NCBI GenBank assembly: GCA_945876755.1
Contig: CAMCPM010000002.1
Coordinates: 1-64,000 of the forward strand
Length of the DNA stretch: 64,000 bases
Reading direction: 5' to 3'
Origin: an uncultured Clostridia bacterium
GTDB lineage: Bacteria > Bacillota > Clostridia > Oscillospirales > Ruminococcaceae
Part shown: positions 1-8,930 of the stretch, piece by piece
Layout: each line of letters opens with the position of its first letter
How positions within the stretch are numbered: the first letter of the stretch is position 1
Program-made: the position numbers and the translations under genes
Notes under the pieces: model-generated
What the model saw: the letters and a program-made list of their open reading frames with translations, nothing else
Told to the model about the DNA's origin: nothing
Database searches by the model: none

Positions 1-729
1 GGAGGAGAAGCATTGAATTTTGCTGCTCATGCCTCGCACTTTAAGGATATAGATGTTACGCTTCTTGGTGTTGTCGGAAAAGATAAATATGCAGAAGCGA
101 TAATGGATTCAATATCAAAGTTTGATATTGATAAAAACCATATACGCATTGATGAAAGGTATCAGACTGCAAATAATATGACTTACCTTACAGAATCGGG
201 CGATAGGTATTATAAAGATGATTCATGGAACGGAAAAATTCTCGATAACATCGTACTGAATGATAATGAAATCAAAATCTTATCAAGGTCCGATGTAGTC
301 TTTGTCCATTTCTGGGCTTCGTGTTTTTCGCAAGTAGTTGAACTGAAGGAAACTCTTGGCTTTAAGCTTGCGGTAGATTTTGATGTATATAGAGATTTTG
401 CAGATATGGAACGATTTGCTCCGCATGTTGATTTCTTTATGATAAGCGGCTCGGAAGAACTCCTGCCGAAGTTCAAAGAATTATCGAATAAATACCGTTG
501 CCTGTTCAACGTGTCACTTGCAGAACGTGGAAGCGTTACATACTTTAATGGACAGGAATTCAAAGTGCAAGCTGTGAAAGTTGAACGCATAATTGACACG
601 ACCGGTTGTGGTGACAGCTATCACGCCGGATTTGTCTGCTCATATATGCTCGAAAATAATATTGAAAAGGCTATGAATGTCGGTTCCGAAATTGCAGCAG
701 AAACCTTAAAACATTACGGTGGATTCTGA
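1..729 (+). CDS. PfkB-family sugar kinase, fructoselysine 6-kinase (FrlD)-like, 5' end missing
   Basis: The reading frame is open from base 1 and begins in the middle of the family's N-terminal substrate motif (GGEALNFAAHA, the GGNxxNvA signature), so the true start lies upstream of the window; the TTG at 13 is inside the domain. The C-terminal PfkB signature DTTGCGDSYHAGF carries the catalytic Asp of the GxGD box (here GCGD). Family members phosphorylate sugars with ATP in the cytosol. The C-terminal end (AAETLKHYGGF) resembles my memory of E. coli FrlD (AAKTIQYHGAW), which phosphorylates fructoselysine at C6 for deglycation; that assignment is inference. No deglycase or sugar-isomerase neighbour is visible downstream, where a hairpin terminator follows. 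Other PfkB substrates cannot be excluded. Confidence 0.8.
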   Translation, partial: GGEALNFAAHASHFKDIDVTLLGVVGKDKYAEAIMDSISKFDIDKNHIRIDERYQTANNMTYLTESGDRYYKDDSWNGKILDNIVLNDNEIKILSRSDVVFVHFWASCFSQVVELKETLGFKLAVDFDVYRDFADMERFAPHVDFFMISGSEELLPKFKELSNKYRCLFNVSLAERGSVTYFNGQEFKVQAVKVERIIDTTGCGDSYHAGFVCSYMLENNIEKAMNVGSEIAAETLKHYGGF

Positions 730-773
730 ATAATCAGAAACACAACTTCCAATTTATCTGTGAGAAACCAAAC

Positions 774-803
774 GCCTGAGAAGATAGAGGTCTTCTCAGG
801 CTA
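774..803. terminator. Bidirectional intrinsic terminator
   Basis: A perfect 11-bp inverted repeat (GCCTGAGAAGA at 774-784, its complement at 791-801) with a 6-nt loop lies between the convergent kinase gene and the minus-strand lipoprotein gene. T-rich sequence flanks it on both strands, so it may serve both genes. The stem core CCTGAGAA is also found in the terminator behind metH at 49.5 kb. Confidence 0.7.
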
Positions 804-831
804 TATTTATTTACGGACTTTTGCGTTTTTA

Positions 832-2115
832 TTATTCAAATTCTCTTATGGGAAGCTCCGAAGCGATCTGTATTTTCAGGTAAGTCGGTTTGCTGTCGAT
901 ATTATATACACATTCACAGTAGATATAAACCTCCGCGGGTATCTCATCGCCGTTGTCAATAAAACTTTGCTCGTTGTAATATTTTAACGGGTCAATTTTC
1001 AGCTCGGGCAGATACCATCTCGGCGCGTCATTTCTGCGGTAAACCCTTCCGTTTATCTCAACATAGACCTCATTTATGTACTTCCGCATATATTCGTCAA
1101 GCAGGGGAGCTTCGGTGACAGTAAAATCAGCGTATCCGGCGCAGTCTATGATTTTTCTGAAAAAGGTTTCCTCGAAAAATTCCCGCATTTCTGTCAGGCT
1201 CATTCCAACGTCAGCTTCGGTATATTCGATGCCGTCAACAGTCGTTGTAAGCGGCTTTTCGAGCTGTTTGCCGCCCCCGAGAATTTTGTTCAGCGTTTCC
1301 GTGCGCAGAGTAACAGCATTGTAAAGCAGGGTCGCTTCATCTCCAAAATATTCCTCATATGAAAGCTCATCGAGCCGCCAACCGTATTCATCAGACTTTT
1401 TCAGCGTAATAAAAAATCTTTCCGGGTCGTCGGAAACGCCCTCCGCTTCTGCGATAAGCTTGACAGAGGTTTCATTGTATTCCGTAATGAAAAAATCATC
1501 ATACACAACAGCAGGCATTACACCGAGATACATACTGCGCATACACAGCACACCGTCAATGGTTTTATAATTTGGTATTGGCATTTCAGCAATGCCAACA
1601 GTGCTTTCAAAAAGTTCGGCGTACATTTCATCATCCGAAATATAATTTCCCGTAAAAACCGACCTGAAATACTCAAGCAGTTCCTTTTCATCCTTGGCAA
1701 ATTCGGGTCTGACAGCATTGTAGCAGTATTCTTCTTCATCATTGCGTTCGGGAATATTGTTTTCATCAATGTATTCGATATCGCTGTAATTTGTATTATA
1801 AAATCCTGTTTTGTTTGCGTAAAACAAGGCTCTTGCGTCCGAAATTTTCTCGACTGCGGCTGAGATTTCTTTGTACGTTTCATCATCCACCTTTACCGCA
1901 TCGGCAAAAGGATTGTAAACCGCCAGTTCAATAACCTGCCGTTCGGGCTTTGGCTCGTCAAAATTCTCCGTAGTGAACGACTCCGTAAGGGTCAGCGCAG
2001 TTGTGGGTACAGTCGTCTCCGTTGCCGCCGCAGAGGTGTATTCGGGTGTAGTATTTTCCTTTGCACAGGCGGTCAGCATTACCGCCGCAAGAAATATGTA
2101 TATCAACCTTTTCAT
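832..2115 (-). CDS. Putative lipoprotein of unknown function
   Basis: 427 residues. The N-terminus is a lipoprotein signal peptide: basic MKR, a hydrophobic core and the lipobox LTAC, with the lipidated Cys at residue 17. A Thr/Glu-rich linker (about residues 20-55) separates the membrane anchor from a globular extracytoplasmic domain that I do not recognise; it is rich in Tyr, Glu and Asp. Its start codon overlaps the stop of the upstream solute-binding lipoprotein gene by 4 bp (ATGA), implying translational coupling and a shared mRNA. The pair probably acts together on the outer face of the membrane, but substrate and role cannot be read from the sequence. Confidence 0.75.
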   Translation of the reverse strand: MKRLIYIFLAAVMLTACAKENTTPEYTSAAATETTVPTTALTLTESFTTENFDEPKPERQVIELAVYNPFADAVKVDDETYKEISAAVEKISDARALFYANKTGFYNTNYSDIEYIDENNIPERNDEEEYCYNAVRPEFAKDEKELLEYFRSVFTGNYISDDEMYAELFESTVGIAEMPIPNYKTIDGVLCMRSMYLGVMPAVVYDDFFITEYNETSVKLIAEAEGVSDDPERFFITLKKSDEYGWRLDELSYEEYFGDEATLLYNAVTLRTETLNKILGGGKQLEKPLTTTVDGIEYTEADVGMSLTEMREFFEETFFRKIIDCAGYADFTVTEAPLLDEYMRKYINEVYVEINGRVYRRNDAPRWYLPELKIDPLKYYNEQSFIDNGDEIPAEVYIYCECVYNIDSKPTYLKIQIASELPIREFE

Positions 2116-3548
2116 AGCGCCTCACTTGCCTTTTCGTAAAAATAATTTTCAGCTTCTTCATATGTGCAGATGCCTTTAAAATAATCCTGCATCGCTTCCA
2201 TGTAATAATCATCAAGCGCCGTATCATATGTAGTAACATTGCTTACCTCAACGGCTTCCGCAGCGGATAAATACATTTCAAAAGTGTCCTGACCGTAAAA
2301 TTCGGAGTACCCCAAACCGCTTTCTGTAAATCGTTTCAGCGCAGAACGGCTGTTGCAGCAGTCACGCATTTCTTCTGTAAACCTCATCATATTTTCACTA
2401 TCGCAGGTGAGCTTTTTAATCACCTCTCCGCAAAGATCAAGATTGTCCGTGCGGCTTGAAATGCAAAGGTATGCCCCACCCCAGTAATAAGGCTTGGGCG
2501 GCAGACAAACACCGAATTTGCCATATGCTTCCGAATCGCTCCACATTGGGATAAGCTGTTCGCTGTACCAAGAAGCAAGACAGAAACCGAATGTGTTGCC
2601 ATCTGAGCTTTGCTCGCTTATCCATTGGTCGGTCCACATGTAATAATTAGGGCTGTAACCGTTCTGAATATCACGCCGCATATCCTCAGCCCACAAGCGG
2701 CACGAACTGTCAACGAAAATACTTCCGCCGTCTGTCCAAGGAGAAGTACGGTTTTGCCCGTAAAGCCTGTAAGTCTCATTCGCCGATGAAACCATGTAGT
2801 ACCCCTTTTCCGCAAGTGCAGAAGCAGTACCCTCCCAGTCGGAAGAGATAAGCTCGTGAATGTACTCGGGGTCGTCATTGCCGAAAATCTCCATAGCAAT
2901 ATCACGCCGGTAAACGAAAACTCCCGGCTCGGTCTGCCAGCTTACCGCCTTTAAAATGCCGTCATAGGACGTTCCCGTTGAAACTGTATACGGAAACATA
3001 TCAGCAGTATCCGACCCGGTAATTCCCGCCTCGTACAAGGGCAGAGTAATATCCGAATTTATAAACGGAAGAATATAATCGGGCTCAACGAGGAAAATAT
3101 CTATCGGCTCCACATCATTTGCTAAAGAATTGTTAAGCATATCAACATATTCGCCGCTGTAGTTCGGGTAAACTTCATATTCAAAGCTGATGCCGTCGGG
3201 CAGATTTTTCTCACCGTAAAGAAGCTCGAAAACATTCTGCAATTCGTCGTTGTAGCTTGCAATGCGAAGAACCGTTCCGCAGCTGCGTTCAGACTCTTCT
3301 GCCGCTTCCGTGACCGTTTCTGATTCTTCCGAAACAGCAGTTGTTTCCTCAAAAATTTCCTCCGTAGCTTTTGTAATTTCTTCCGGCGGTTCGTCAATTA
3401 TGATTGTTTCAACGGTTTCATCAATGATCTCATCAATAAGTATATCGTCTGCAGAAGCGGTATCATTGCCGTCAGCGCAGCCCGATACAGAAGCAGCGAC
3501 TGCCGCCGCGGAAATAAGTGACAATGCTTTTTTTATTGCGTCTTTCAT
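2112..3548 (-). CDS. ABC-type extracellular solute-binding lipoprotein (family 1-like), orphan
   Basis: 478 residues with a lipoprotein signal peptide (lipobox VSGC, Cys about residue 24) and an acidic Thr/Glu linker up to about residue 90. The rest has the pattern of family 1 solute-binding proteins: an early beta-alpha-beta core with YEVYPNYSGEYVDMLNN, an internal IDIFLVEPDYI segment, and a Trp/Tyr-rich C-terminal half. Such proteins catch oligosaccharides or other solutes for ABC importers. No permease or ATPase gene is next to it; the only partner is the coupled lipoprotein downstream. It may therefore feed a transporter encoded elsewhere or act as a sensor. Start chosen at the ATG following AAAGGGG about 8 nt upstream. 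Confidence 0.75.
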   Translation of the reverse strand: MKDAIKKALSLISAAAVAASVSGCADGNDTASADDILIDEIIDETVETIIIDEPPEEITKATEEIFEETTAVSEESETVTEAAEESERSCGTVLRIASYNDELQNVFELLYGEKNLPDGISFEYEVYPNYSGEYVDMLNNSLANDVEPIDIFLVEPDYILPFINSDITLPLYEAGITGSDTADMFPYTVSTGTSYDGILKAVSWQTEPGVFVYRRDIAMEIFGNDDPEYIHELISSDWEGTASALAEKGYYMVSSANETYRLYGQNRTSPWTDGGSIFVDSSCRLWAEDMRRDIQNGYSPNYYMWTDQWISEQSSDGNTFGFCLASWYSEQLIPMWSDSEAYGKFGVCLPPKPYYWGGAYLCISSRTDNLDLCGEVIKKLTCDSENMMRFTEEMRDCCNSRSALKRFTESGLGYSEFYGQDTFEMYLSAAEAVEVSNVTTYDTALDDYYMEAMQDYFKGICTYEEAENYFYEKASEAL

Positions 3549-3580
3549 AGCTGTAACCCCTTTAATAATTTGTTAAGAAA

Positions 3581-3609
3581 ATTATACCACCGCTTTTGGA
3601 ACAAGACAA
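3581..3609 (-). promoter_or_regulatory. Sigma-A-type promoter for the lipoprotein pair
   Basis: Reading the minus strand, TTGTCT (3609-3604) and TATAAT (3586-3581) are separated by exactly 17 bp. The -10 box ends about 32 bp before the ATG at 3548. Confidence 0.6.
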
Positions 3610-3631
3610 CAACAGCGCCGTTACAGCTTGG

Positions 3632-4021
3632 TTACATTTCGGAAAAACGTCTGCCGAAAAATTCGCTGAGCATGACAGCAGGTATAGTAATAAAAAACCA
3701 AAGCACCGAAAACGGCAGACATATCTGACCGAAAAGGTTGAACATCATTCCCGAGTAATCCCATACACCCCATCCCAGCCAAAGGTTAACGATACATCCT
3801 GCAATAAACTCCAGAACGGTAATAGTCACCGCTCCGAAAAGACATTTCATAAACAGCGGCTCGTGCGGTTTTGCGGTAAAATGCCTGAACATTATCAAAA
3901 GACACAAACCTCCAGTAACGGTCATGCTCCAGTGGGTAAAACCTCGGAACAGCACTTCGATAAGCGAGTAAATCGCACCTCCGAAAAGAAAAATAACAAG
4001 ATTTTCAATTGTTCTCGGCAT
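3632..4021 (-). CDS. Small membrane protein, putative ABC-transporter type IV (CmpB-like) family
   Basis: 129 residues, almost entirely hydrophobic, with four predicted membrane segments (about residues 7-25, 32-50, 58-80 and 95-118). The conserved-looking stretch WDYSGMMFNLFGQICLPFS and the GGAIYSLIEVLFRG opening fit the small membrane family annotated as putative ABC-transporter type IV (PF06541) as I remember it. The biochemical role of that family is not established. It has a good ribosome site (GAAGGGAG, 7 nt before ATG) and stands alone, facing away from the TraX-like gene. Confidence 0.55.
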   Translation of the reverse strand: MPRTIENLVIFLFGGAIYSLIEVLFRGFTHWSMTVTGGLCLLIMFRHFTAKPHEPLFMKCLFGAVTITVLEFIAGCIVNLWLGWGVWDYSGMMFNLFGQICLPFSVLWFFITIPAVMLSEFFGRRFSEM

Positions 4022-4094
4022 AAAAAAACTCCCTTCATGTTTTTATTTTCAGCGGAATAAGAGCAGGTATTACAAGCAACTTGTGCAAAAAAAA

Positions 4095-4123
4095 TTGACA
4101 CAGCAAAACAATAATGGTAAAAT
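4095..4123 (+). promoter_or_regulatory. Sigma-A-type promoter of the TraX-like gene
   Basis: TTGACA at 4095-4100, a 17-bp spacer, and TAAAAT at 4118-4123. The 9 bp before and into the -10 box (ATAATGGTAAAAT) are the same as in the promoter at 5070-5098. Confidence 0.7.
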
Positions 4124-4155
4124 AAACAGAGAAAAACACGAAAAGGAGAGCCGAT

Positions 4156-5049
4156 GTGACAACTACCGCAATAAAAATTCTTGCGCTTATCTTTATGACC
4201 ATAGACCATATCGGCGAGTTTATACCGGGAATGCCAATAGCCTTTCGCTGGCTCGGCAGAATTTCCGCACCGCTTTTTTTCTTTTGCGCCGCCGAGGGCA
4301 TATGCCATACTCACGATAAAAAAGCGTACCTGAAACGTCTCTATAAATTCAGCCTGCTGATGGTGATGCTTGATGTGATACTGCCCGTAATTATCGGTGG
4401 AACGGCATTGTTCAACAATATTTTTGCAACGATATTCCAAGGAACGCTTTTGATATATCTTATCGAGGAAACCAAAAACGACAGCCGACAACGGGTAAAA
4501 TATCTTTTCGGCTATATCGGCTGGCAGGTCATAACGCTGCTTCTTTATTTTGTCTGGGAAAGCTTTGTACCCGTGATAAACCTGCCTGTGCTTAACAATG
4601 CAGACAGAATAATCTTTACCGCACTGGGTTCTGTGACAATGATGGAGGGCAGCCTACTGCTCACAGCGCAGATATTGATTTTCTACTTCTGCCGAAACAG
4701 CAAAAAACACCTTGCCATAGGCTATACGGTATACTGCGCCGCATATTTTGCAGTGTTTGTTTTTCAGCTGCCTTTGAAAGCGCTTGTGCTTATAGCAAAC
4801 GCAGGCGCACCGCAGTTTCTGATTGAAATGCTCCGCAATGCGTGCGGTATAATCGGACTTCAAACTTTTTTCTCCGCAATAGATTTTGTCCATTCGCTTT
4901 TGTATGTCAATTATCAGTGGCTTATGATTTTTGCTCTTCCATTTATGCTTGCATATAACGGCAAAAAGGGCAAAGGACTTAAAAATCTGTTTTATGCCTA
5001 TTATCCCCTGCATATAGCCCTGCTGTATGCTGTAGGTTCTTTTATGTAA
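4156..5049 (+). CDS. TraX-family multipass membrane protein
   Basis: 297 residues starting at a GTG preceded by AAGGAGAG. The N-terminal part (IKILALIFMTIDHIGEF, then LGRISAPLFFFCAAEG) matches the TraX family pattern: a His in the first membrane helix and an Arg in the second. The C-terminal part carries the matching FYAYYPLHIALLYAVG ending. About eight membrane segments are expected. TraX of plasmid F N-acetylates pilin; chromosomal relatives in Firmicutes are putative membrane acyltransferases of unknown substrate. It is transcribed alone from its own promoter. Confidence 0.75.
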   Translation: MTTTAIKILALIFMTIDHIGEFIPGMPIAFRWLGRISAPLFFFCAAEGICHTHDKKAYLKRLYKFSLLMVMLDVILPVIIGGTALFNNIFATIFQGTLLIYLIEETKNDSRQRVKYLFGYIGWQVITLLLYFVWESFVPVINLPVLNNADRIIFTALGSVTMMEGSLLLTAQILIFYFCRNSKKHLAIGYTVYCAAYFAVFVFQLPLKALVLIANAGAPQFLIEMLRNACGIIGLQTFFSAIDFVHSLLYVNYQWLMIFALPFMLAYNGKKGKGLKNLFYAYYPLHIALLYAVGSFM

Positions 5050-5069
5050 CGCTGCGCCGCAGTTTTTGG

Positions 5070-5098
5070 TTGACATAATACGCCGATAATGGTAAAAT
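5070..5098 (+). promoter_or_regulatory. Sigma-A-type promoter of the alarmone synthetase operon
   Basis: TTGACA (5070-5075), 17-bp spacer, TAAAAT (5093-5098). It lies 38 bp ahead of the start codon at 5136 and may drive the co-directional run down to the pilT-like gene. Confidence 0.75.
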
Positions 5099-5135
5099 AA
5101 AAGCAGTATATATTTTTATAAAGGAAGTTTATATA

Positions 5136-5828
5136 ATGCCTACCGAATTAACCGAAAAGAAATTCAGTATTGAAGACGCATTTGAGCTTGCAGACGGCAC
5201 AGACCTTGAAAAAACCATGCGCAGATTTGCCGAAAGAATGCAGATGTACCGTGCAGGAATAAAGGAGATACGTACTAAGCTTGAGATACTTGACGAGGAG
5301 TTCCAGACCAAATATTCCTATAACCCGATACACCATATCGAGTCGAGACTTAAATCGGCGCAGAGCATCGTCAAAAAAGTCAAGTCAAAGGGACTGCCCG
5401 TCAGCGTCGAGTCAATGGCGGCGAATATTACCGATATTGCAGGCATAAGGGTCATCTGTAACTATATCGATGATATATACCGTGTTGCCGACCTGCTGAC
5501 AAGTCAGGATGACGTAAAGCTTGTCCGCGTCAGGGACTACATAAAAAATCCCAAGCCGTCGGGCTATAAAAGCCTGCACCTTATTGTGGAAATACCTATT
5601 TTCCTTTCAACGGGACCGGTTCCTATCCCCGTTGAGATACAGATACGCACCATTGCAATGGACTTCTGGGCAAGCCTTGAGCATAAGCTGAAATACAAGA
5701 CCCATAACGATGTTTCGCCCGACCTGCGTGAACGTTTGAAGGTCTGCGCCGATGAAATATCTGCGCTGGACTGCGAAATGCAGGACATCCATACCACAAT
5801 ACAGCGCCGAAACGGCATAGAGCAATGA
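5136..5828 (+). CDS. relQ: Small alarmone (p)ppGpp synthetase, RelQ/YjbM type
   Basis: 230 residues, the usual size for a single-domain small alarmone synthetase without the hydrolase, TGS or ACT domains of long RSH proteins. The synthetase motifs are present: DIAGIRVICNY, the Arg/Asp motif VRVRDYIKNPKPSGYKSLH, and EIQIRTIAMDFWASLEHKLKY. The enzyme transfers pyrophosphate from ATP to GDP or GTP in the cytosol and is typically controlled by its expression level. The flanking N-terminal helix and C-terminal helical tail fit the tetrameric RelQ group. The next gene overlaps its stop by 4 bp, so ogt is translationally coupled. Confidence 0.9.
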   Translation: MPTELTEKKFSIEDAFELADGTDLEKTMRRFAERMQMYRAGIKEIRTKLEILDEEFQTKYSYNPIHHIESRLKSAQSIVKKVKSKGLPVSVESMAANITDIAGIRVICNYIDDIYRVADLLTSQDDVKLVRVRDYIKNPKPSGYKSLHLIVEIPIFLSTGPVPIPVEIQIRTIAMDFWASLEHKLKYKTHNDVSPDLRERLKVCADEISALDCEMQDIHTTIQRRNGIEQ

Positions 5829-6277
5829 ACGGACGTATTTTTACCGAAACTCCCGTGGGACTCCTTAGGCTTGATTCGGACGGTACATCACTTACCGCCG
5901 TAAGTCCCTGCTCGTTTCCCACCGGTGAAGTTTTCAGAGATGAGATCACCATCTCCGCAGAACGCCAGCTGAATGAGTATTTTGCTAAAAAGCGCAAAAG
6001 CTTTGATGTCCCGATTTATATGGACGGTACTGATTTTCAGGTAAGTATCTGGCGTGCGCTTATGGAAATTCCGTACGGCGAAACGGTTTCATACGGTACG
6101 CTCGCTGCAATGGCAGGGAATCCCAAAGCTTGTCGCGCAGCAGGAAGCGCCTGCGGGAAAAATCCGCTGATGATCGTAATTCCATGCCATAGGGTCATTT
6201 CCTCCGATGGAAAAATCGGCGGTTTCAGTGCAGATATCAATATAAAAAAATACCTGCTTGATTTTGAAAATAAATAA
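5825..6277 (+). CDS. ogt: Methylated-DNA-[protein]-cysteine S-methyltransferase
   Basis: 150 residues. The active-site motif IPCHRVISS contains the acceptor Cys, which takes methyl groups from O6-methylguanine in a suicide reaction; the helix-turn-helix region (IPYGETVSYGTLAAMAGNPKACRAAGSACG) precedes it as usual. The N-terminal region is short, as in Ogt-type rather than Ada-type proteins. It starts at an ATG overlapping the relQ stop (ATGA), coupling DNA repair with a stress-alarmone gene. Confidence 0.92.
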   Translation: MNGRIFTETPVGLLRLDSDGTSLTAVSPCSFPTGEVFRDEITISAERQLNEYFAKKRKSFDVPIYMDGTDFQVSIWRALMEIPYGETVSYGTLAAMAGNPKACRAAGSACGKNPLMIVIPCHRVISSDGKIGGFSADINIKKYLLDFENK

Positions 6278-6295
6278 AACGAAAGGAGAGTCCGA

Positions 6296-7510
6296 ATGCG
6301 CAGAAAAATTCTTGTGTGTGCCGTACTCTCCTTTTGTATGGCCGCATTTTCCTCCTGCGGAAACGACGGAGACAACAGAAACAGCGCACAGATTTCCTCG
6401 GAAATAACTGTCCATACACTTTCCGAAACTTCGGAAATACAGGTTACGGAAGAACCGATGAAAACCCTTCCCGAAGAAACGGGGGAGCAGCAAACATCCG
6501 GGACTGCGGCAGAAACTTCCGCAGATGAAACTTCAGAAATAACCGAATCGGAAACCACATTGACGGAATCATCCGTGCAAAACGAAACAGAATCAGAAAC
6601 GTCTACGGAAATTTCGGAATCCGTAACGGAATCGGAAACAGTACCGCAGGAAATAACGGAAATTTCCGAAACAGCCACCTCAGAAAAAAAAGCGGAAATA
6701 GTCATTCCCGAAATCAGAGTACCGCTTGCAAGCGGCGTGAACGTTATTTCGGGAGAAAATGCCGAAATAGATTACAGCTGCGCAGACGAAGGTTACATTT
6801 CGGCGGTGTATACAGGCAAAAGTACAGCAGCTAAGCTGAGAATAAAGTGCGGAGACCTGCAATACGACCACGACCTTGCCGCCGATGGCAGGACCGAGTT
6901 TTTCCCACTTATGGGCAGCGGAAGCTATACAGTAAAGGCATATGAGCTTGTGTCGGGTAAAAGCTATGCCGAGGCAGCTTCGGGCAGCTTTGAAGCTAAA
7001 ATAAAAAGTGATACCGCAATGTATCTCTATCCAAACAAATACAGCAGCTTTGACAGCAGCTCTGAGTGCGTGGAAAAGGCTGCGGAGCTTTGTTCGGGGA
7101 AAACCTCCGAGGTAGAAAAAATAGCTGCAATTTTCGGTTATATTTCCGAAAACATCACATATGACAAGGAACTTGCCGCAACGGTAAAAAGCGGATATGT
7201 TCCCGACCCCGATAAGACTCTTGCACGGGGAAAGGGAATATGCTTCGACTATGCCTCTCTGTTCACGGCAATGTGCCGTTCACAGGGGATACCATCAAGG
7301 CTTGTGACAGGCTATGCCGAGCCGAATATTTACCACGCATGGAACGAGGTATATACCGAAGAAACGGGCTGGATAACCCCCGAGCTTTTTCTGAAGAAAA
7401 AGGGATATAACATTGCTGACGCAACCTTCTATGCAGGCAATAAGGATAAAGAAAAAATAGCGGGATATATCTCGGACGACAGCAACTATTCCGCAATGTA
7501 CAGATATTGA
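6296..7510 (+). CDS. Lipoprotein with transglutaminase-like domain
   Basis: 404 residues. A lipoprotein signal (lipobox FSSC) is followed by a long Ser/Thr/Glu-rich linker (about residues 25-140), a beta-rich middle region, and a C-terminal transglutaminase-like fold. The Cys motif GKGICFDYASLFTAMCRSQGI and the His motif YHAWNEVY are intact. The third triad position, usually Asp in a W(V)xFDPT-like strand, reads GWITPEL, so Glu may stand in for Asp; activity is uncertain. Such cell-surface proteins are thought to act as proteases or cross-linkers. It begins 18 bp after ogt with a good GAAAGGAG site. Confidence 0.8.
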   Translation: MRRKILVCAVLSFCMAAFSSCGNDGDNRNSAQISSEITVHTLSETSEIQVTEEPMKTLPEETGEQQTSGTAAETSADETSEITESETTLTESSVQNETESETSTEISESVTESETVPQEITEISETATSEKKAEIVIPEIRVPLASGVNVISGENAEIDYSCADEGYISAVYTGKSTAAKLRIKCGDLQYDHDLAADGRTEFFPLMGSGSYTVKAYELVSGKSYAEAASGSFEAKIKSDTAMYLYPNKYSSFDSSSECVEKAAELCSGKTSEVEKIAAIFGYISENITYDKELAATVKSGYVPDPDKTLARGKGICFDYASLFTAMCRSQGIPSRLVTGYAEPNIYHAWNEVYTEETGWITPELFLKKKGYNIADATFYAGNKDKEKIAGYISDDSNYSAMYRY

Positions 7511-7527
7511 CAAAAGGAGAGTATGAT

Positions 7528-8571
7528 ATGTCTTTAAAAATGCTTACCGACGAGGAGACAGCCTTTTTCTGCGAGCAGCTTGCAATGATTCTTGAAGCAG
7601 GCATTCCCGTCGCTGACGGAATAGAGATTTTCGGTGAAGATTCAGGCGACAGACGTTTCAAGGAAATTTCCGAAACTCTGACCGAATATATGAAGGACGA
7701 CGCAGCACTTTTCACAGCAATGGAGCGTTCTGGGATATTTCCCGATTATGCGGTGAAAATGGTGAAGATCGGTTCAGTTACAGGACGGCTCGAGGACGCT
7801 CTCAACGGTCTTTCCGAGTATTACTCCAAACGCGCCGAAATCAGACAGACAGTAAAAAGCTCCGTCTCGCACCCCCTTATGCTTCTTGCAATGATGACCG
7901 TTGTCATTGTTGTAATGGTAATAAAGGTCATACCGATGTTCCGTGATATATTCTTCCAGTTTGACGACAGCGCAGCGGCAGCGGTGGAGGAAAGCATCTC
8001 CTTTGCCTACAGTCTCGGTACGGGAGTAATGGTCGTGCTGGCAGCAGTGCTTCTTATTGCTTTGGTAACAGCGTTGCTTATGCAGATACCCTCCGCAAGA
8101 CATAAGCTTTACGGCGTTTTCACGAATTTTGTGCTGACGAGAGGACTCTCCGAGACTGTGGCAATGGCTGACGTGACGGGGGCTATCAGTATGATGGTAT
8201 CCTGCGGGATTTCTCCCGAACAGACCCTTGAGCTTGCTTCGGGACTTACAAATTGTAAAAGCGTTCTCAAACGCATAAAGGAATGTGAAAAGCTTGTGCT
8301 GGAGGGAGAGTATTTTGCCGATGCAATAGGCAAATCGGGACTTCTGCCGTCAATTTATGCACAATCGCTGAAAGTTGCATATAAGTCAGGCTCGTTTGAT
8401 ACAGCGTGGCAGAAGATAAGCGGACGTTTTTCAGACGAGTGCGACAGAAAGATATACAGTGCAGTATCCTTCATCGAGCCCGTGATAATCGGCATACTTG
8501 CGGTGATAATCGGCGCAGTTCTTCTTGCGGTAATGCTTCCAATGACGGATATTATCACGTCTGTGGGATGA
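7528..8571 (+). CDS. Type II secretion/type IV pilus inner-membrane platform protein, GspF/PilC family
   Basis: 347 residues from the ATG at 7528, chosen because AAAGGAGAG lies just upstream; the open frame extends to 7507 without a ribosome site. Two related cytoplasmic helical halves (about residues 10-110 and 210-310) are each followed by membrane segments, the GspF layout. The motif YYSKRAEIRQTVKSSVSHPLML before the first membrane helix and SFIEPVIIGILAVIIGAVLLAVMLPM at the end are typical. The family forms the membrane platform on which the assembly or retraction ATPase works. It opens a run of pilus-like genes ending with a PilT-like ATPase. Confidence 0.85.
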   Translation: MSLKMLTDEETAFFCEQLAMILEAGIPVADGIEIFGEDSGDRRFKEISETLTEYMKDDAALFTAMERSGIFPDYAVKMVKIGSVTGRLEDALNGLSEYYSKRAEIRQTVKSSVSHPLMLLAMMTVVIVVMVIKVIPMFRDIFFQFDDSAAAAVEESISFAYSLGTGVMVVLAAVLLIALVTALLMQIPSARHKLYGVFTNFVLTRGLSETVAMADVTGAISMMVSCGISPEQTLELASGLTNCKSVLKRIKECEKLVLEGEYFADAIGKSGLLPSIYAQSLKVAYKSGSFDTAWQKISGRFSDECDRKIYSAVSFIEPVIIGILAVIIGAVLLAVMLPMTDIITSVG

Positions 8572-8590
8572 TACGAAAGGATATGCGGAT

Positions 8591-8929
8591 ATGAAAAAGC
8601 TTGGGTTAAAACGTTCCGGCGCAAATGAAAACAAACTTCTTCCTCTGTCGGTATTGCTTTTTGCGCTTGTTGTAATATGGTTTGCGGTATCGGTCGGCAA
8701 TGCGGATTCCGCCGCAGGCAAAAAGCGTACCGATTCGGTGTACGGCGCTGTAATGAACGGCGCTGTGCTGTGCTATTCCATTGAAGGGGAATACCCTCCC
8801 GATCTGGAGTATCTGGAAAAAAATTACGGAGTTGTTATCAACAGGGAAAAATATATAGTTGATTACAGCTATTTCGGGGCGAATGTCCGTCCCACGGTAA
8901 AAGTTGCCGAAAAGGAACAAAATCAATAA
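8591..8929 (+). CDS. Small pseudopilin-like membrane protein
   Basis: 112 residues. A short basic N-terminus (to about residue 15) precedes one hydrophobic helix (LLPLSVLLFALVVIWFAVSVG) and then a soluble domain containing CYSIEGEYPPDLEYLEKNYGV, which recalls the alpha/beta segment of minor pilins (EGEYPxxLExL). There is no canonical G-F-x-x-x-E prepilin cleavage site. Position between the GspF-like gene and further pilin-like genes supports a role in the pilus or secretion apparatus; the precise function is unknown. Confidence 0.6.
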   Translation: MKKLGLKRSGANENKLLPLSVLLFALVVIWFAVSVGNADSAAGKKRTDSVYGAVMNGAVLCYSIEGEYPPDLEYLEKNYGVVINREKYIVDYSYFGANVRPTVKVAEKEQNQ

Positions 8930-8930
8930 C

